From contig CAYMVZ010000050.1 of the NCBI GenBank assembly GCA_964394335.1, positions 1 to 17,131 of the forward strand: a stretch of 17,131 bases of DNA, read 5' to 3'. Shown here in pieces: positions 15,214-17,131 of the stretch. A program made the position numbers and the translations under genes. Positions within the stretch are counted from its first letter, which is position 1. Each line of letters begins with the position of its first letter. The notes beneath the pieces are model-generated. The model was not told the origin of the DNA. It did not search any database and saw nothing but the letters and a program-made list of their open reading frames with translations. The DNA comes from CAJXCL01 sp964394335 (GTDB taxonomy: Bacteria; Nitrospinota; Nitrospinia; CAJXCL01).

Positions 15214-15287
15214 GCCCCCGTAGCTCAGCAGGATAGAGCACTGGATTCCTAATCCAGGTGTCGTGCGTTCGAATCGCGCCGGGGGCA
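15214..15287 (+). tRNA. tRNA-Arg (anticodon CCU)
   Basis: A complete cloverleaf: acceptor GCCCCCG (15214-15220) with CGGGGGC (15280-15286), D stem GCTC/GAGC, anticodon stem CTGGA/TCCAG around loop TTCCTAA with anticodon CCT at 15248-15250, T stem GTGCG/CGCGC with loop TTCGAAT, and discriminator A at 15287. The anticodon reads AGG (Arg). CCA is not encoded; the next bases are TTTTCG. A weak promoter-like pair, TTGTTA (15179-15184) and TAAATA (15200-15205) with 15-nt spacing, lies upstream. The PHP gene begins 7 nt after the discriminator base, so both are probably on one transcript. Confidence 0.96.
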
Positions 15288-15294
15288 TTTTCGA

Positions 15295-15960
15295 ATGAAC
15301 TCTACTATGATTGACTTGCACATGCATTCATTTTTAAGCGATGGCGTTCTGACACCATCTGAACTGGCTCGAAGATGCGATGCAATGGGATTTACTGCCA
15401 TTGCAATAACCGATCATGTTGACAGTTCAAATATTGAAACTGTAGTACCGCAAATCGTCAAAGCCTGCAATGAAATTAATAAACACTGGAAAATAAAAAC
15501 CATACCGGGTTTTGAAATTACTCACACACCTATAGAGATAATTGGCGAACTGGCAAAAGAGGGAAGGGCACTCGGGGCAAAGATTGCTGTACTTCACGGC
15601 GAAACGGTGGTTGAACCCGTAATAAAAGGGACAAACCATGCTGGGGTCTTAGCTGATATTGATATTTTAGTGCATCCAGGTGTCATTGATGAAGAGGATG
15701 CTAAAATTGCAGCTGAAAAAAACATCTACCTTGAAATAAGCGGCAGGAAAGGCCATTCCTTTACAAACGGCCATGTGGCTAAAACAGCTCAAAAGACGGG
15801 TGCGCAATTAATTTTTAATACAGATAGCCACTCACCGAACGATTTAATGAGCAAAGAAATGGCTGAACTGGTAATGCAAGGATCAGGACTTTCTAATAAG
15901 GAAATTGAAAAAGCTTTTCAAAATGCCCAAAAACTTGTGGAAAAAGCGGTTGCCAGTTGA
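15295..15960 (+). CDS. PHP-domain metal-dependent phosphoesterase
   Basis: 221 residues with the full set of PHP metal-binding motifs: DLHMHS (His9, His11), Asp16, TDH (Asp40-His41), Glu74, LHGE (His101), HPG (His127), Glu147 and DSHS (Asp177, His179). The compact histidinol-phosphatase-like form, without polymerase or other domains, acts on small phosphorylated substrates in the cytosol; the actual substrate cannot be read from sequence. The ATG at 15295 is only 7 nt after the tRNA, and the sole G-rich stretch upstream is the tRNA acceptor arm itself; an in-frame ATG at 15307 would trim four residues but has no better ribosome-binding site. Confidence 0.85.
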   Translation: MNSTMIDLHMHSFLSDGVLTPSELARRCDAMGFTAIAITDHVDSSNIETVVPQIVKACNEINKHWKIKTIPGFEITHTPIEIIGELAKEGRALGAKIAVLHGETVVEPVIKGTNHAGVLADIDILVHPGVIDEEDAKIAAEKNIYLEISGRKGHSFTNGHVAKTAQKTGAQLIFNTDSHSPNDLMSKEMAELVMQGSGLSNKEIEKAFQNAQKLVEKAVAS

Positions 15961-16019
15961 TAGGATACAGGTGTAAGTTAAAAGAAGGAAATTAGCTCAA
16001 TATAGAACAAAAAGAAGGA

Positions 16020-16038
16020 TGCCCTTTATCAAAGGGCA
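16020..16038 (+). other. Tight hairpin downstream of the PHP gene
   Basis: TGCCCTTT (16020-16027) and AAAGGGCA (16031-16038) form a perfect 8-bp stem with a 3-nt loop. No T tract follows on the plus strand, so it may stabilise the 3' end of the transcript or act as a weak terminator. The remainder of 15961-16148 is AT-rich and may hold the promoter of the next gene, but I cannot pick one reliably. Confidence 0.4.
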
Positions 16039-16148
16039 AATGTGCAAGCCAAAATATTAATGTCATAATATCAATATCTTATATAAAAATATTATAGCAT
16101 AAGATGTACTATGGTAAATAAACATTTTTATATCAATTAGTTACATAT

Positions 16149-16742
16149 ATGGCTGTTAAAATCAGGCAAAAAACATTCAGGCAAAAGATTAAAGAACCGG
16201 ACGAATTTATATCATTTAGCCAGAGAGCGCTGCAGTATATTAAGGAAAATTCGATGGTTATTGTTATTGTTTCAGCGATTGTAGTTCTAATAATCGTATC
16301 TATAGGCTTTTTCATTAAATCGTATACAACTCAAAAAGTGGCGTTTTTTTCTAAGAAGTATGAAGAGGTAATGCATGCCAATAGCATTTTTACCAATAAT
16401 CAGTATGATGAATCCTCACAGCTCTTTTCTTCGATAACAAAAGATGGCGACCAATCAAGTCTGTTTAGTGAAATTGCAGAGGTTGGAATAGGATATTCAC
16501 TTATGGAGAAAAAAGAGTATGACAAATCCATTAAAATATTTGAAGATTTGGTGGGAAGATTGGATTTTCAGTATCCGAAAGAAGAATTGTATAAAAACCT
16601 TGCGTTGCTATATGAGAAAACCGGTGAAGATGATAAGGCAATTGAAATATACACGAAATTAGTAGAGCTTTACCCGAAATCCACTGAGATTGCCATGTAC
16701 ATGAACAAATTGGCAAAATCCAGCCAATTCCAGCACCCCTGA
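16149..16742 (+). CDS. Membrane-anchored tetratricopeptide-repeat protein (YfgM/BamD-like layout)
   Basis: 197 residues: a cytoplasmic basic segment with EPDEFISFSQRALQYIKEN, one membrane helix (about 36-56, SMVIVIVSAIVVLIIVSIGFF), then periplasmic helical repeats. These include QYDESSQLFSSI, EYDKSIKIFEDL and DKAIEIYTKLVELYPKS, of which the last two are clear TPR units. Such proteins are usually scaffold or chaperone-like factors at the inner membrane, and the N-terminal motif recurs in deltaproteobacterial relatives in my recollection. The ATG at 16149 has no obvious ribosome-binding site. No partner is evident in the window. Confidence 0.75.
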   Translation: MAVKIRQKTFRQKIKEPDEFISFSQRALQYIKENSMVIVIVSAIVVLIIVSIGFFIKSYTTQKVAFFSKKYEEVMHANSIFTNNQYDESSQLFSSITKDGDQSSLFSEIAEVGIGYSLMEKKEYDKSIKIFEDLVGRLDFQYPKEELYKNLALLYEKTGEDDKAIEIYTKLVELYPKSTEIAMYMNKLAKSSQFQHP

Positions 16743-16929
16743 TTAACTTCCGATAAGATATGTTATGTTAACTTGAGTATGTTAAGAAATGTGCTCCTTT
16801 CAAAAGTAAGCTCCTGGCCCCTCTTGAGAATAAATCATCCGAAACTTCAAGCCTGTATACACTATCTTTTGCTACTGCCTATTAAACCGAATCAATATTT
16901 GTTAAAATAAATAAAGAAGCCCTAGCGCG

Positions 16930-17131
16930 ATGTTTAGTCTCGCATTTGATCAAGCATTATCAGCAAGAAAAGGATTTAGAGTGCAACAAATTTTTTTTCT
17001 ACAACCTGAATGGCATGACAAGCTTCCATCTACAAGTAAAATGATACTTGAGAGAATTAAATCCGGTGAAAATATACCATCGGGATTTGTCCTGGCTACA
17101 CTTGAACAGACAGCCGGACATGGACGTTTCG
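16930..17131 (+). CDS. birA: Biotin--protein ligase, N-terminal part (cut by window end)
   Basis: Sixty-seven codons are visible from the ATG at 16930. LPSTSKMILERIKSGENIP corresponds to the (l)-STN..a.......g element of the ligase, and VLATLEQTAGHGRF to its ATP/biotin-binding loop, normally ae.QTaGRGRrGR.W. The enzyme makes biotinyl-AMP and transfers biotin to carboxylase carrier proteins. There is no N-terminal DNA-binding domain before the catalytic part, only about 30 residues, so this would be a group I enzyme without repressor function. The first Arg of the GRGR loop is His here, while the second is kept. The upstream ribosome-binding site is weak (AAGAAG). The interval 16743-16929 shows nothing I can name. 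Confidence 0.7.
   Translation, partial: MFSLAFDQALSARKGFRVQQIFFLQPEWHDKLPSTSKMILERIKSGENIPSGFVLATLEQTAGHGRF

Noticed and set aside
16059..16110. AT-rich inverted words (ATAATAT/ATATTAT) before the TPR gene
   Set aside because: The stretch is almost pure A/T, so such matches are expected by chance and no spacing or loop argues for a real site.
1..17131. CRISPR arrays, toxin-antitoxin pairs, phage or transposase genes
   Set aside because: I looked for regularly spaced repeats, paired small genes and integrase or transposase motifs on both strands and saw none; the only repeats are those listed.

Overview
This AT-rich window reads as ordinary chromosomal DNA of a Gram-negative bacterium, probably of the Desulfobacterota/deltaproteobacterial group. 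That placement is an inference. It rests on the overall style of the proteins: an HD-GYP response regulator, YfhO-type and GT-C-type membrane proteins, and a membrane-anchored TPR protein with the N-terminal EPDEF...F..RAL pattern that I associate with that group. I see no complete insertion sequence, CRISPR array, phage module, toxin-antitoxin pair or recognisable defence system.

Left part (1-5.7 kb): the 3' end of a SAM-dependent methyltransferase-like gene converges on an acidic amino acid:cation symporter, and the two share a hairpin terminator that covers both stop codons. A ribonuclease Z-like metallo-hydrolase follows behind a good sigma70-type promoter and converges on a CCA-adding tRNA nucleotidyltransferase. 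The gap between those two is almost filled by a 135-bp element with 20-bp terminal inverted repeats (18/20). Next is an unrecognised protein with one membrane anchor and a coiled coil, encoded on the minus strand.

Middle (5.7-7.7 kb): a scar region. A broken histidine kinase C-terminus is followed by the first few codons of what looks like a response regulator. Exactly 1480 bp further on there is a second copy of that junction, this time running into a longer response-regulator N-terminus that is also broken. An intact REC-HD-GYP phosphodiesterase gene sits between the two copies. A diverged piece of the 3.1-kb repeat element lies just downstream of it.

Right part (7.7-15.1 kb): surface-carbohydrate and envelope genes. 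rmlB and rmlD (dTDP-rhamnose synthesis, without rmlA or rmlC here) form a minus-strand pair divergent from a polytopic GT-C-like membrane protein. That gene overlaps, tail to tail, a YfhO-family membrane protein. A membrane-anchored arylsulfotransferase-like beta-propeller protein follows, in unusually AT-rich sequence. Together they suggest export or modification of a rhamnose-containing surface glycan, which is inference only.

End (15.2-17.1 kb): a tRNA-Arg(CCU) without encoded CCA ends 7 nt before the start codon of a PHP-family phosphoesterase gene. Then come the TPR membrane protein and the 5' part of a biotin-protein ligase cut off by the window edge.

I found no clear new multi-gene system. 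The observations most worth checking are the duplicated kinase/regulator junction flanking the HD-GYP gene, the terminal-inverted-repeat element with its second fragment, and the tRNA-PHP fusion transcript arrangement.
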